Shown here piece by piece: positions 19,636 through 31,112 of a DNA stretch of 64,000 nucleotides. The notes beneath the pieces are model-generated. The model worked only from the letters and a program-made list of their open reading frames with translations, searched no databases and was not told the origin of the DNA. Positions within the stretch are counted from its first letter, which is position 1. Every line of letters starts with the position of its first letter. The translations under genes and the position numbers were made by a program. The DNA is from Pelobates cultripes (Eukaryota > Chordata > Amphibia > Anura > Pelobatidae), in assembly GCA_933207985.1 (NCBI GenBank), contig OW240912.1:75637594-75701593 (forward strand). Direction: 5' to 3'.

Positions 19636-22600
19636 CTGTTATAGATTGAATAGCAGTCAGTGTCCTTAAAGCGGGTGTGTTACGCTAACAGTGGAAACGG
19701 TGACCAGTGCCACCACTTATATCTGGTGTCACAATAGCTTGGATTTAAAAACAAAAATCTTTTTTCACTGTTATAGATTGAATAGCAGTCAGTGTCCTTA
19801 AAGCGGGTGTGTTACGCTAACAGTGGATACGGTGACCTTTGCCACCACTTATATCTGGTGTCACAATAGCTTGGATTTAAAAACAAAAAACTTTTTTCAC
19901 TGTTATAGATTGAATAGCAGTCAGTGTCCTTAAAGCTGGTGTGTTACGCTAACAGTGGATACGCTGACCAGTGCCACCAATTAGATCTGGTGACACAAAG
20001 CTTGGATTTAAAAAAACAAAACACTTTTTTCACTGTTATAGATTGAATAGCAGTTAGTTATCTTCATGCAGGTGTGTTACGCTAACAGTGGATACGGTGA
20101 CCAGTGCCACCACTTAGATCTGGTGACACAAAGCTTGGATTTAAAAACAAAAAACACTTTTTTCACTGTTATAGATTGAATAGCAGTCAGTGTCCTTAAA
20201 GGGGGTGTGTTACGCTAACAGTGGATACGCTGACAAGTGCCACTAATTAGATCTGGTGTCACAATAGTTTGGATTTAAAAAAAAAATAATCTTTTTTCAC
20301 TGTTATAGATTGAATAGCAGTCAGTGTCCTTAAAGCGGGTGCGTTACGCTAACAGTGGATACGCTGACAAGTGCCACTAATTAGATCTGGTGTCACAATA
20401 GTTTGGATTTAAAAAAAAAATAATCTTTTTCACTGTTATAGATTGAATAGCAGTCAGTGTCCTTAAAGCGGGTGTGTTACGTTAACAGTGGATACGCTGA
20501 CAAGTGCCACTAATTAGATCCTGTGTCACAATAGCTTGGATTTAAAAACAAAAAACTTTTTTTACTGTTATAGATTGAATAGCAGTCAGTGTCCTTAAAG
20601 CGGCTGTGTTACGCTAACAGTGGATACGCTGACAAGTGCCACTAATTAGATCTGGTGTCACAATAGTTTGGATTTAAAAAAAAAATAATCTTTTTTCACT
20701 GTTATAGATTGAATAGCAGTCAGTGTCCTTAAAGCGGGTGTGTTACGCCAACAGTGGATACGCTGACAAGTGCCACTAATTAGATCCTGTGTCACAATAG
20801 TTTGGATTTAAAAAAAATAATAATCTTTTTTCACTGTTATAGATTGAATAGCAGTCAGTGTCCTTAAAGCGGGTGTGTTACGCTAACAGTGGATACGTGA
20901 CCAGTGCCACCACTTAGATCTGGTGTCACAATAGCTTGGATTTAAAAAAAAACACTTTTTTCACTGTTATAGATTGAATAGCAGTTAGTTATCTTCAAGC
21001 AGGTGTGTTACGCCAACAGTGGATACGGTGACCAGTGCCACCAATTAGATCTGGTGACACAAAGCTTGGATTTAAAAAAACAAAACACTTTTTTCACTGT
21101 TATAGATTGAATAGCAGTCAGTGTCCTTAAAGCGGGTGTGTTACGCTAACAGTGGATACGCTGACCAGTGCCACTAATTAGATCTGGTGTCACAATAGCT
21201 TTGATTTAAAAAAAAAATAATCTTTTTTCACTGTTATAGATTGAATAGCAGTCAGTGTCCTTAAAGCGGGTGTGTTACGCTAACAGTGGATACGCTGACA
21301 AGTGCCACTAATTAGATCCTGTGTCACAATAGTTTCGATTTAAAAACAAAAAACTTTTTTTACTGTTATAGATTGAATAGCAGTCAGTGTCCTTAAAGCA
21401 GGTGTGTTACGCCAACAGTGGATACGCTGACAAGTGCCACTAATTAGATCCTGTGTCACAATAGCTTGGATTTAAAAACAAAAAACTTTTTTCACTGTTA
21501 TAGATTGAATAGCAGTCAGTGTCCTTAAAGCGGTGTGTTACGCTAACAGTGGATACGGTGACCAGTGCCACCACTTATATCTGGTGTCACAATAGCTTGG
21601 ATTTAAAAAAAAAAAACATTTTTCACTGTTATAGATTGAATAGCAGTCAGTGTCCTTAAAGCGGGTGTGTTACGCTAACAGTGGATACGGTGACCAGTGC
21701 CACCACTTATATCTGGTGTCACAATAGCTTGGATTTAAAAAAAAAACCACTTTTTCACTGTTATAGATTGAATAGCAGTCAGTGTCCTTAAAGCGGGTGT
21801 GTTACGCTAACAGTGGATACGGTGACCAGTGCCACCACTTAGATCTGGTGTCACAATGGCTGGGATTTAAAACAAAACACTTTTTTCACTGTTATAGATT
21901 GAATAGCAAAGTTAGTTATCTTCAAGCAGGTGTGTTACGCTAACAGTGGATACGGTGACCAAAGTGCCACCACTTAGATCTGGTGTCACAATAGCTTGAT
22001 TTAAAAACAAAAAACTTTCTTTTCACCGTTATAGATTGAATAGCAGTCAGTGTCCTTAAAGGCTGTGTTACGCTAACAGTGGATATCGGTGACCAAAGTG
22101 CCACCACTCTTGTGATCTGGTGTCACAATAGTTTGGATTTAAAACAAAAAACTTTTTTCACTGTTATAGATTGAATAGCAGTCAGTGTCCTTAAAGCTGG
22201 GTGTGTTACGCCTAACAGTGGGATACGTAGTGACCAGTGCCACCACTTGTGATCTGCGCGTCACAATAGCTTGATTTTTAAAACAAAAAACTTTTTCACT
22301 GTTATAGATTGAATAGCAGTCAGTGTCCTGTAAAGCAGGTGTGTTACACTAACAGTGGATACGGTGACCAGTGCCACCACTTAGATCTGGTGACACAATA
22401 GTTTGGATTTAAAAACAAAAAACTTTTTTCACTGTTATAGATTGAATAGCAGTCAGTGTCCTTAAAGCGGGTGTGTCACGCTAACAGTGGATACGGTGCC
22501 CAGTGCCACCACTAACTGGTGTCATAATAGCTTGGATTTAAAAACAAAAAACTTTTTTCACTGTTATAGATTGAATAGCAGTTAGTTATCTTCAAGCAGG

Positions 22601-22774
22601 TGTGTGACGCTAACAGTGGATACGGTGACCAGTGCCACCATTTAGATCTGGTGACACAATAGCTTGGATTTAAAAACAAAAAACTTTTTTCACTGTTATA
22701 GATTGAATAGCAGTCAGTGTCCTTAAAGCGGGTGTGTTACGCTAACAGTGGATACGGTGCACAGTGCCACCACT
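19636..22774. repeat. 132-bp satellite array, about 24 units
   Basis: The monomer starts CTGTTATAGATTGAATAGCAG and ends in an A/T-rich tract with TTTTTTCA. The first two starts are 132 bp apart (19636, 19768), and the array continues with small length changes until the assembly gap. Each unit contains inverted arms CACTGTTA/TAACAGTG and an imperfect GGTGACCAG/CTGGTGTCAC pair. A variant monomer (CAGTTAGTTATCTTCAAGC type) recurs at about 20052, 20985, 21905 (with an AA insertion) and 22580, hinting at a seven-unit higher-order period. It is noncoding, and its full length is unknown because the gap truncates it. Confidence 0.92.
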
Positions 22775-22874
22775 NNNNNNNNNNNNNNNNNNNNNNNNNN
22801 NNNNNNNNNNNNNNNNNNNNNNNNNNNNNNNNNNNNNNNNNNNNNNNNNNNNNNNNNNNNNNNNNNNNNNNNNN
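22775..22874. other. Assembly gap (100 N)
   Basis: Exactly 100 N, the usual placeholder for a gap of unknown size, at the end of a satellite array that would be hard to assemble. Confidence 0.98.
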
Positions 22875-22965
22875 GAGAGGGGGTGATGGTGTGAGGGAGG
22901 GGGGATGATGATGTGAGGAGGTGATGATGTGAGGGGGTGATGGTGAGGGGGGGTGATGATGAGAT
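22875..22965. repeat. GGTGATG-type simple repeat
   Basis: The sequence is an irregular tandem of GTGAGGGGGTGATGATG-like units directly after the gap. Confidence 0.7.
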
Positions 22966-23329
22966 CTGATTCATCAGATCTCGCAAGACACACTGCAGAG
23001 CTTCTGCGATGGGCGCAGGAGGGGCATCTCACCCGCCGGCATATCAAGCAAGCCTCTGGGCCCCCTCCTGATGTGGGGTCCTCGGTCAGTGACCCAGGAC
23101 CTGACACAGTCTGCCCCAGGCACCCCCCCCCCTTAGGCCACTGCTGCATACAGACCTTTAAATTAGAGTAAATCCCTGCTCACACCAGGAAGACCAAGGT
23201 ATCAATTGATACCTGGGGCCAGCTCTAGAAGCATAGGGCTATATTTAGTGGCTTAGACTAACAGATGAGCTGTATGCAGCAATCAAAGTGATTGCTTCAT
23301 ACAGCCCTTTAATTTTCTGATGCCACCAG

Positions 23330-23560
23330 GGATTCCCTCCAAATGAGGCGACACGCAGTGTAAGAGAAACTACCACACAGCCTCTGGAGACACTTCCTGA
23401 CGTTTAACAGAGTCTAACTGTGAAACGCGTTGGACGTCCTCACGCTGTGTTTGAGGACATCTAACATCTTCAAATGCCCCATAAGAAAGCATTTTTTCAA
23501 TGCCTAATGCACGGGATTTCGGCGCTGGAAAAGGTGAGTGTTTTCAATATTTAATTCCCA
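23330..23560. repeat. Interspersed repeat, copy 1
   Basis: Shares CTCTGGAGACACTTCCTG, GCGTTGGACGTCCTC and a following block ending in TTTTTCAATGC with 24740..24910. The two copies are diverged. Class unknown. Confidence 0.55.
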
Positions 23561-23970
23561 CAAATGGGGTGGGGGGATGAGGGGGTGGAGAGGGGACAGT
23601 GGGACACTTTAGTGTTAGGAATACAGCTTTGTCCCTTTAAGGCTAAAATAGCCAAACTGGAAGCGTAGCTGAATTGGAGGATTTTTCGAAGTTTGGCTAA
23701 TTTGGCCTTACAATTGAAATTCACTTCAAATTCATTTCAAATTTCTGACAATTCTCTCTTTAGGGAATAACCCTGCCTGTGTATATTTGGTGAATATGGT
23801 TCAGCTTCCCTTTCCTTATTTCCATCTCAGGGCAAATAGGTATTATACTATTGTTTAAAATATCTTTACTTTATTGACATTATTTGTGAACATGACACTT
23901 TTACATTGGCATATTACAAAATGTACTTTCATATGTGGAAATGTTATACTTTAGTTATAAGTTTTAAGGT

Positions 23971-24050
23971 CTAACCCCTTAAGGACACATGACATGTGTG
24001 ACATGTCATGATTCCATTTTATTCCAGAAGTTTGGTCCTTATGGGGTTAA
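23971..24050 (+). mobile_element. 80-bp TTAA-type MITE
   Basis: This full-length 80-bp copy starts CTAACCCCTTAAGG (expected TTAA mutated to CTAA) and ends TGGGGTTAA. The interior ACATGACATGTGTGACATGTC is shared with 97..162 and 36802..36881. Confidence 0.8.
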
Positions 24051-24739
24051 AAAACTAGTCTTCTGTAAAATATCGTGTCCATTTCCCTGCATGGAACATT
24101 TCTAATATTCTTAAGTAAACTACCCGCAGATGACCAATCCATGATCTTATTGAGGCGTAATCTGATTGCTCAGCTTTTGGCAGAAACATTGGACATGTTG
24201 ATGAAATTCCAAGCTTTTGTCAATTCAACTGTACCATGTAGGAGCCAAGTGCAGGTACCCAGAGTTACAAAATATTGTTTAGCTTTGCTGTACAGGTCAA
24301 ATCATATTGATCGGTATGAGTTTACAAAATATTATGAGCAGAATCCAGTTTAAAAAAAAATCACAGCCTCTTATCACAAGGTGTTATCTCCTATAGATTA
24401 CTCTGTCAACATACTTAGAATAAATAATGACATTAAAATAAAGATACTTTATTAAAAGTATATGCTCAAACATAATGTTAACATAGATGCAATCCAGGAG
24501 TTATGAATAAGATACAAAATTATACAAAAATTTACAAGTACTGTGCTGAACTGTGCAAATTTCTATTGCACCTGTGATATATCAGCTAGTTAGAGCATTA
24601 GTAATGTCACTGCCTTACAAGATGACACTCTCATTGAAGTGGTCTGGGTGCAGTGTGCCCGTCGCCCCCTTAACCCTGGAATCTAAAACATTGCAGTTTC
24701 CGACAAACAATATTTACATTTCAGGGTAAAGACAAGCTC

Positions 24740-24910
24740 TAGTGGCTGTCTTCCAGATAGCCACTGGAGGTGCTTCCTGGCTTTTCACAGAATTTAGCTC
24801 AGTGAAACAACGTTGGACGTCCTCCCGCTTTGCATGAGGATCTCCAGTGTCTTCAAAATCCCTATAGAAAAGCATTGATTCAATGTTTTCCTATGGGGAA
24901 GATCTAATAC
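24740..24910. repeat. Interspersed repeat, copy 2
   Basis: Second copy of the repeat at 23330..23560, sharing the GTTGGACGTCCTC block and the AAAGCATTGATTCAATG region. Confidence 0.55.
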
Positions 24911-25141
24911 ATGCAAATTAGGTTCCCCTATCGGAGGAGATCAATCCAGCGAGTTAAGTGAGAAAGAAAATTTTAACCCTACAATCACCGGGCTGGGGGC
25001 TGGGGGGATACTGAGGCAGGAGGACACCATAGCGTTAGGAATACAGTTTTTGTGTCACAATTGCTTAACCATTCACGTTAATAAGAACTGGAGTGTTATA
25101 ATGACCAATATATATCACAATCTGTATCAAATTAAAACCAC

Positions 25142-25235
25142 ACTTAAAGGACCACTCTAGGCACCCAGACCACTTCAGCTTAATGAAATGGTCTGGGTGC
25201 CAGGTCCCTCTAGGATTAACCCATTTTTTTATAAA
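25142..25235. repeat. Terminal fragment of TTAA-family DNA transposon
   Basis: TTAAAGGACCACTCTAGGC is followed by an inverted pair, CACCCAGACCACTTCAGC and a complementary GAAATGGTCTGGGTG. The same end motif appears at 36586..36805 and 56759..57190. Confidence 0.65.
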
Positions 25236-26825
25236 CATACAGCAGTCCTAACCGGGTCTGCAGCTTCCCTTACATTGTAATAGAATGACACGCTGCTGTC
25301 TCCCTCCCAGTATTTCCACCTCAGCAGAATATTTGTTTATTTTCTCATCAATGATGCCTTATGTCTAAAATTCTGTTTACGTTCTAGTTATATCTCTATA
25401 TGTCCTCTCCGTTTAGATAGCTATCTTGGCAACATCTAGAGCCCAACATATATGTTGTATGGTGGTACTGTAATCGTGAGTTATGCATTGTGATGTCAGT
25501 AGGCATTCTGTTATAATACTTAGTTTACTGCTTGACACGTATCCGTTTAGTTTACTTTACAATAAAAAAAGTGCTGTATTCTCAACATTTACATGACTCT
25601 TAATGCTGTCTATAATCTTGATAAAATGTCATTACATGCTTGTAAGTTAAATTAAGCACTACAAAAATAAAGAATTTAAAAAAATAAAAATTCAAGCTGC
25701 TGTGGAAAAGGTGTTAATTATAATGTTTTAACTGCATACCGATAAAAACAATGCACATTAGTTTACCATGGTTTTGTACCACTAGGTGGAGCTATATCTC
25801 TTGCAATTTTATAACGGTAAAAAGTAGCCACAGTACGAATCCACTCTTTTGGAATGGGCTATTATTTGTCACTTTTAGTCAATATGATGTTTTCTGCAGT
25901 TATATTTAATGATTTTCTTTTCAAATGTTCTTATGCATGTTTTAATTAACTACTGCAATTAACTACTGCACAAAATTAATGTTGACTGCTATGGTCTGGC
26001 TACAGTGCACAAAACCAAGATGATTAACCCCTTCAGGACCGGACTGTTTTTGCGATGTTTGTACGTTAAGGACCAGAGCTATTTTAACACTTTTGTGGTG
26101 TTTGTATTTAGCTGTAATTTTCCGCTCTCTCATTTACTGTTCCGATACAAATTATATATTGTTTTTTTCAGGACAAAAAGGGCTTTCTTTACATACTATT
26201 ATTTTTATCATGTCATATAACTTAGTTTGTTATGGTTTGTTATTATTTATAAAGTGCCAACCTCCAAAATATTTTGCAACACTTTGCAAATTACAATAAG
26301 GTCAGTGGTATACTTACCACAGTTGCAGGGGTCGCTGCTTCGACCGGACCCCTCACTCCAGGGGAGACACAGGGGGAGAGGAGGAATAGGGGAATGAGAC
26401 ACTTGGGGGTAGGCGGGACAGGGCAATTTTCTTACCGAGGCCCGGTGGATTCTAGTTATGCCTCTGAATAGGACTATATAGACAGAGCCAATTCCCTGCA
26501 GCCATCACTGGTGACGCTGTCGGGATTGACACTGTTGCTCCGCCCAATGTCAAAGAAAGTCAGGCATAGGAAATATGCAGGGACAAAGTAGTACAACTAA
26601 GGAGTCCCAAGTATCAATGGATACCTGGGGTTCCCCTCTGTCAGGTGGGGCTATTGTTTGTGTCCCCAGACCTTTTGATGAGCTGCAAGCAGTGCTGGAA
26701 GTCAGTGCTGTAAAAAGATCTTTAAAGTGAATCTTGATTAGTAATTTTCTCATTAGTACTTTTACAATTTTATGTCAGATGTTTAAAATTTTGATTCAGC
26801 ACTGCATGCAGTGCTGTAAACAGAT
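25236..26825. other. Noncoding stretch with repeat debris
   Basis: The block TTAACCCCTTCAGGACCGG near 26027 looks like another transposon end. The block around 26615..26690 (ATCAATGGATACCTGGGG) resembles one at about 23199..23290, so both belong to an unassigned repeat. No exon was recognised. Confidence 0.4.
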
Positions 26826-27075
26826 CTTTAAAGGAATACTATAAACACCAAAACAACTTTAGTTTAATGAAGCAGTTTTTGTATATAGATCATGCTCCTG
26901 AAGTTGCACTGCTCAGTTCTCCGCCAATTCCGAGTTAAATCACTTTTATTTGTGATGCAGCCTTTGCTACACCTCTCCTGGCTGTAACTCACACAGCCTG
27001 CAAGGAAAAAAGGGTTTCATTCTCAAATCTTACAGCACAGTGTGTTTACTTTAGAAGTTTTTTTTTCTTTTGATG
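26826..27075. repeat. DNA-transposon-like repeat fragment
   Basis: TTTAAAGGAATACTATAAACACC followed by a CTTTAGTTTAATGAAGC block resembles the ends of the TTAA/ACTATAG family seen elsewhere in the window. Its right boundary is not defined. Confidence 0.45.
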
Positions 27076-27429
27076 GGACTTTAATCACACAGGAGACTCC
27101 AGTAGGTTATCAACAGAGCAGGAGATAAGACATTCTTAATTAAACAATATGTGCAATGAAGGACGTTTATACACGTCCATGGGTTACAGACATGTTAAAG
27201 ACAATCCCCAGGTCGGAATAGATCCTGAGAGGGTATTTCTGCCTTTCCCTCAGTTAATGTGATTGGTGCTGGGCTTTGCAAACTGCCCAATACCGACCAC
27301 AGTGTATTCGGCTGGGGTGCAGGCTTATTTATAATATTGAATATAATTGTGAAAACAGCAGGAAGATGGCAGTCACAGACCACTATCTACTGATTTATTT
27401 GATAAACCCATCTTTTCTTAATACCAGAA

Positions 27430-27640
27430 GGTTTCTTTAGGGTTATTGGTGAGTTTTGGTTAGAGTAGGGTTAGATTAAGATGTAAGGGTAGGTTTACAG
27501 TTAATAGTTGGGTTAATGCTGTCTTTGGGTTAGGGATAGTGTAGGGTTAAGAATAAGGTTAGGGTAGGTATATGGTTGGCGTTAGTTTAAGCATAGGGTA
27601 AGGGGGTTAGGTCAGGGGGTTGGAAAAGGGTTAACATTAA
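27430..27640. repeat. Degenerate GGGTTA-rich tract
   Basis: Many GGGTTA, AGGGTTAG and GGGTTAAG words occur at irregular spacing. This resembles a decayed interstitial telomere-like array or a GGTTAG-biased minisatellite. A weaker reverse-complement counterpart lies near 58010..58100. Confidence 0.45.
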
Positions 27641-28297
27641 GTACCAAACATGCTCCTAGACATATGATGCATTTAATCAGGACTGATGGAATCTATTTGA
27701 GTTATTTTTCTTTAGTTAAACTGGATGTGTAAAAAATATTAAATGCAAAAATTTAACAATTTTTTTTTATTTATTCCCATTTTTAGCATTTTTTTCATAC
27801 TAAATACTGTATTATGTGTACACACAGGATATTAAATGAAAAGCCATTTCAGTACTTTAAACAAACAATATGTATGGGGACATTTGAAGAGGGAAAAAAA
27901 TAAAAATAAAAAATAAGGTCTCGTAATAGGGAATTTACCAACTAGTAAGGGCCTAACCCTGACTATATAATCAAGAAAGAATTCGCTACAATATTGACCC
28001 TACAATATGGGGGATCCCGAAATAGATAATGCTGTACAGACACTTCCAAGTACCTCATTACCATTGCTCTACCCAAGTTTAAGACAAAAATCGATTAAAA
28101 TAAAAAAAAGCTGAGGGGATTCAATTAAACAAAATAAACCAAAATTTAAATCCAAAATTCCATGAAATTACGCATTCACTTGCTCTGTATACATGATGTC
28201 TTAACTGACTTGAGTAGATCGTTGATATATATAGATGACAGGAATGAACACTTCACTTAAAATAAAATAAATGTGAAACAGGACTTTACACAGCATA

Positions 28298-28636
28298 TTA
28301 ATCCAGGAATGGGGTATAAGTAAACCCTTCATTCAGGCCATGGGGTGCTTTGTAAATCCAATAGCATTCCCTTTTCTTCAGGAGGCGGTCCAGATCTCCA
28401 CCTCTTTGATCCAGTTTTACATGCTCAATACAAGCAAAATGTAAATCATGTGAAAATCCTGAATGGTGTTCCCGTAGGTGTCTAGAGATTGGTGTATCAT
28501 TCTTATATCTTACTGAGCGAACATGTGCCAGAATGCGAAGCTTGAACTGTCTGAAGGTCTTACCGACTGTGAAGAAAAAAGACTTAGTTCTGTATTTTCT
28601 CCTATGTTCGGGCTTTTTCTGCAGTATTTTGTGCAT
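28298..28636 (-). pseudogene. Penelope-like GIY-YIG endonuclease segment
   Basis: The 112-codon frame carries the C-terminal part of a Penelope-like polyprotein: a cysteine-poor GIY-YIG domain with HLREHHSG and the closing ECYWIYKAPHGLNEGF, a pattern I recognise from vertebrate Penelope elements. It is a fragment of the element, not a host gene. Confidence 0.75.
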
Positions 28637-28834
28637 GTTAAATCTATTGGTTCGGTAGTTTAAAACTACCGAACACCGACCACCTCCTGGCTCATTAACT
28701 TCAAAAGAACCATCTATTAAGCGCTCTCTGGGCGGCTGCTGTTCGTATAGCCGAATGCCACGTGGAACAGAAAACGGCGGCCATCATGTTTGCACAATAG
28801 GAGGCAGCAGGACTTGGTCGTCGAGTGTCTGGAA

Positions 28835-29227
28835 CTAAAATTGGACACTCAACCTCCCGAACCACTGCTGAAACTTTGTTCTCCTTCTAGCTGTTAATGA
28901 TGCACCCGGTGTTATTATGTTTTTCAGATGTACATCTTGGGTTAGTATGGGCCAAAATCGATTCAAAATTGATTTAGCTTGATCCCACCCCTGATCAAAA
29001 TCAGCAATACATCTGATCACCTTATCATCTTGTTTCTTATCGGTATTGAGTAACATTACCTCCCTATCCATATCAAAGGCTCTCTTATAAGCTGTTTTAA
29101 GACAGCGATTTGGATATCCACATTCTTTGAAGTGTGTACATAATTCTCTAGCTTCAGACTTGAATTCTTCCAATGAGGAACAATTTCTACGTACTGTTAA
29201 GTATTTTCTTTGGGTGATATCTATCAT
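28835..29227 (-). pseudogene. Penelope-like post-RT linker segment
   Basis: The 130-codon frame matches the region between reverse transcriptase and endonuclease in Penelope-like elements: a basic RRNCSSLEEFKSEA segment, FKECGYPNRCLKTAYKRA, and a WPILTQD motif. It lost its upstream neighbour to the L1-like insertion that starts at 29248. Confidence 0.75.
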
Positions 29228-29247
29228 ACTTTAAAACACTATTAGTG

Positions 29248-30920
29248 GGGCGGGGGCGGAGCCAGCTACCTAACCGAACGGACGCGTCCTGTGGGAGCTC
29301 CGACTATACAGACAACAAAAAGAGGCTACAAACCCAGTTCAGACCCGAAAAACCCTTCAAAAGAGTGGACTACTGCATACAGCTACTATGGGGTGCAAAT
29401 CAAAAAAATACCGGGCAGAAAAGACCCCTACAACCGCCAATATTGGTGATCTCCTCTGGAGGCCCCAAAGCTCCACGAGACCTGTCATGGCGCTGGCCTC
29501 GGACGGACCGCCATGCTCCTCCAACAAAACATCCCTCACCGACCTAAGAGAACTGGAGACACTGGCAAGAGGCAAGCAGGCTGGCATACCGACTACCACA
29601 GGCTCTGGGACCCCAGTGACAGAAACCACCCTAAAGGCCCTCCTGGACAAAATACGCCGTAATATCGCCACCGATATCTCCGCCTTCAGAGACTAAATTA
29701 ACGGAGTCTCGGCTCGTCTACACAATGTGGTGGTGACCACAGCAGGCCATGAGACAAGACTCACAAAATTAGAGTGGGAACTCACCGCATTACAGTCCGA
29801 ACAAGCAAAGGCACGACAACACATGGCCACAATGGATGACCGGAGGAGGTGGAAGAACGTAAAGGTCCATGGCCTTCCAGACACAGTTACTATGACTGAA
29901 ATACCTCACCTGATCCGGAGGCTTCTGGCTCAGTTGTTCCCCGACAAACAAACCAAACAGATGCAACTGGACAGCTGCTACAGGCTCACAGCTTCACCCG
30001 CAACAGCTACAGGAGCACACAGGGACATTATAATACGCTTCCAAGCTGGCCCTGACAAGCAAGAGTTCATAGCTGCCACCCGTAGTAAGTTGCCTTGCAC
30101 GTTTGAAGATCACCAGCTGACGTTCTACACGGATTTTTCCAGGGCAACCCTAGACTGGAGAAGGTCCCTGAGACCCCTGACCGCAGCACTCACAAAATGC
30201 AAGGTGCCTTACAAATGGGGAACACCAAGGAGTCTTCTGATCCCCCACGATTCTGGGACTTTGAAAGTGTTCGAGGATACAGAAATACCCAGCATCCTAC
30301 AGAATCTCGGGAAAGCGGCAACCTCAGAAGGATTACCGAAATCAACTCCTGACACACAGCCACGAACCTGGGACCCCTCGAGAATCTGCCCATTTGTTCC
30401 AGCCGCCCTGCGGAATGACACGGCCACAAACCGCAAGCAGTGATACTGCCTTATTTTTGTTTGATTTTTATAATGTTAGATCGATTCTTGAAATGTTTTA
30501 CGCAACATAGACCACTTTATTGTAAATTTTTTCACACAGTAACACAACTACACCGCACTAGTACTAAACCACTCATAGTGCACACTCATAAAGATTATCT
30601 CCTCTACCCTCACACACTCGCTGGCATACGGAGTATACTCCCTTTGTTCCCCCTCCGCCCACTCACTCGCCTCTCTAGTAATAACGCTAACAACAAGCGG
30701 AGTGAGTATCCCCCCTCTTGCTAAAATACTGGCCTGCATGTTAACTCATATGAAAAGCAAGAGGTACAAGAACCGCGATACCTCTCAATAGTCCGTCATG
30801 CTCTACACTGTTTCTCACTGTTTCTCTTCATCTGCTGTGCATGCAGCTGTTGTTGTGACACTGCCTGCTTATATGTTTAAGCTTGCACTTTCAAAAATAA
30901 AGAATTATAAAAAATTTAAA
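29248..30920 (+). mobile_element. L1-like insertion carrying ORF1 only
   Basis: The insertion begins with a GC-rich 5' end (GGGGCGGGGGCGGAGCC), carries ORF1, and ends in an A/T-rich tail after AATAAAGAATTATAAAAAA. It is flanked by an imperfect duplication of Penelope sequence: AAAACACTATTAGTG at 29233..29247 and AAAACACTTAGTG at 30921..30933. Only about 480 bp separate the ORF1 stop from the tail, so ORF2 is missing although both ends are present. Confidence 0.75.
29388..30443 (+). pseudogene. L1-like ORF1 protein, one in-frame stop
   Basis: The frame of about 351 codons is broken once by a TAA at 29694..29696; the two halves stay in frame. The N-terminal half is low-complexity. The part after the stop has a coiled-coil region (about 29745..29840), an RRM-like block starting RRWKNVKVHGLPD, and a C-terminal domain with DIIIRFQ and YKWGTPRSLLIPHD. 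This is the layout of vertebrate L1/Tx1-type ORF1 proteins, which bind the element RNA. Confidence 0.75.
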
Positions 30921-30924
30921 AAAA

Positions 30925-31107
30925 CACTTAGTGTCCGTCGGTTTTCTAAATGGTGTTGTCTGGAGATGGTTGGTTGCATCTACCGAAATTGTAAGATCCA
31001 TGAAATTTAGAGATGGTTTGCTCACCTTCGTGAATTTCAGGTTCATCTCGTTAGAATTGAGGAGGTCCACAAATTCATCAAAGGTTTCTAGGGGGCCCGT
31101 CCATATT
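30925..31107 (-). pseudogene. Penelope-like RT fragment, downstream of the catalytic motif
   Basis: The fragment encodes FVDLLNSNEMNLKFT, then LNFMDLTISVD and TTPFRKPTD, the part of the Penelope reverse transcriptase that follows the YIDD box. It is cut from the YIDD part by the solo LTR at 31113..32114 and from the linker by the L1-like insertion. Confidence 0.8.
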
Positions 31108-31112
31108 ACCAA

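Noticed and set aside
19636..22774. CRISPR-like array
   Set aside because: Units are contiguous 132-bp repeats without spacers in a eukaryotic genome.
19636..22774. Hammerhead ribozyme in the satellite, as in some amphibian satellites
   Set aside because: I looked for the CTGATGA core on both strands and did not find it in the monomers.
22717..23149. Open frames crossing the first assembly gap
   Set aside because: They exist only because N codons are read through; both sides are satellite or simple repeat.
24075..24353. 92-codon plus-strand frame
   Set aside because: Not low-complexity, but I found no recognisable domain, splice context or neighbour that supports a gene.
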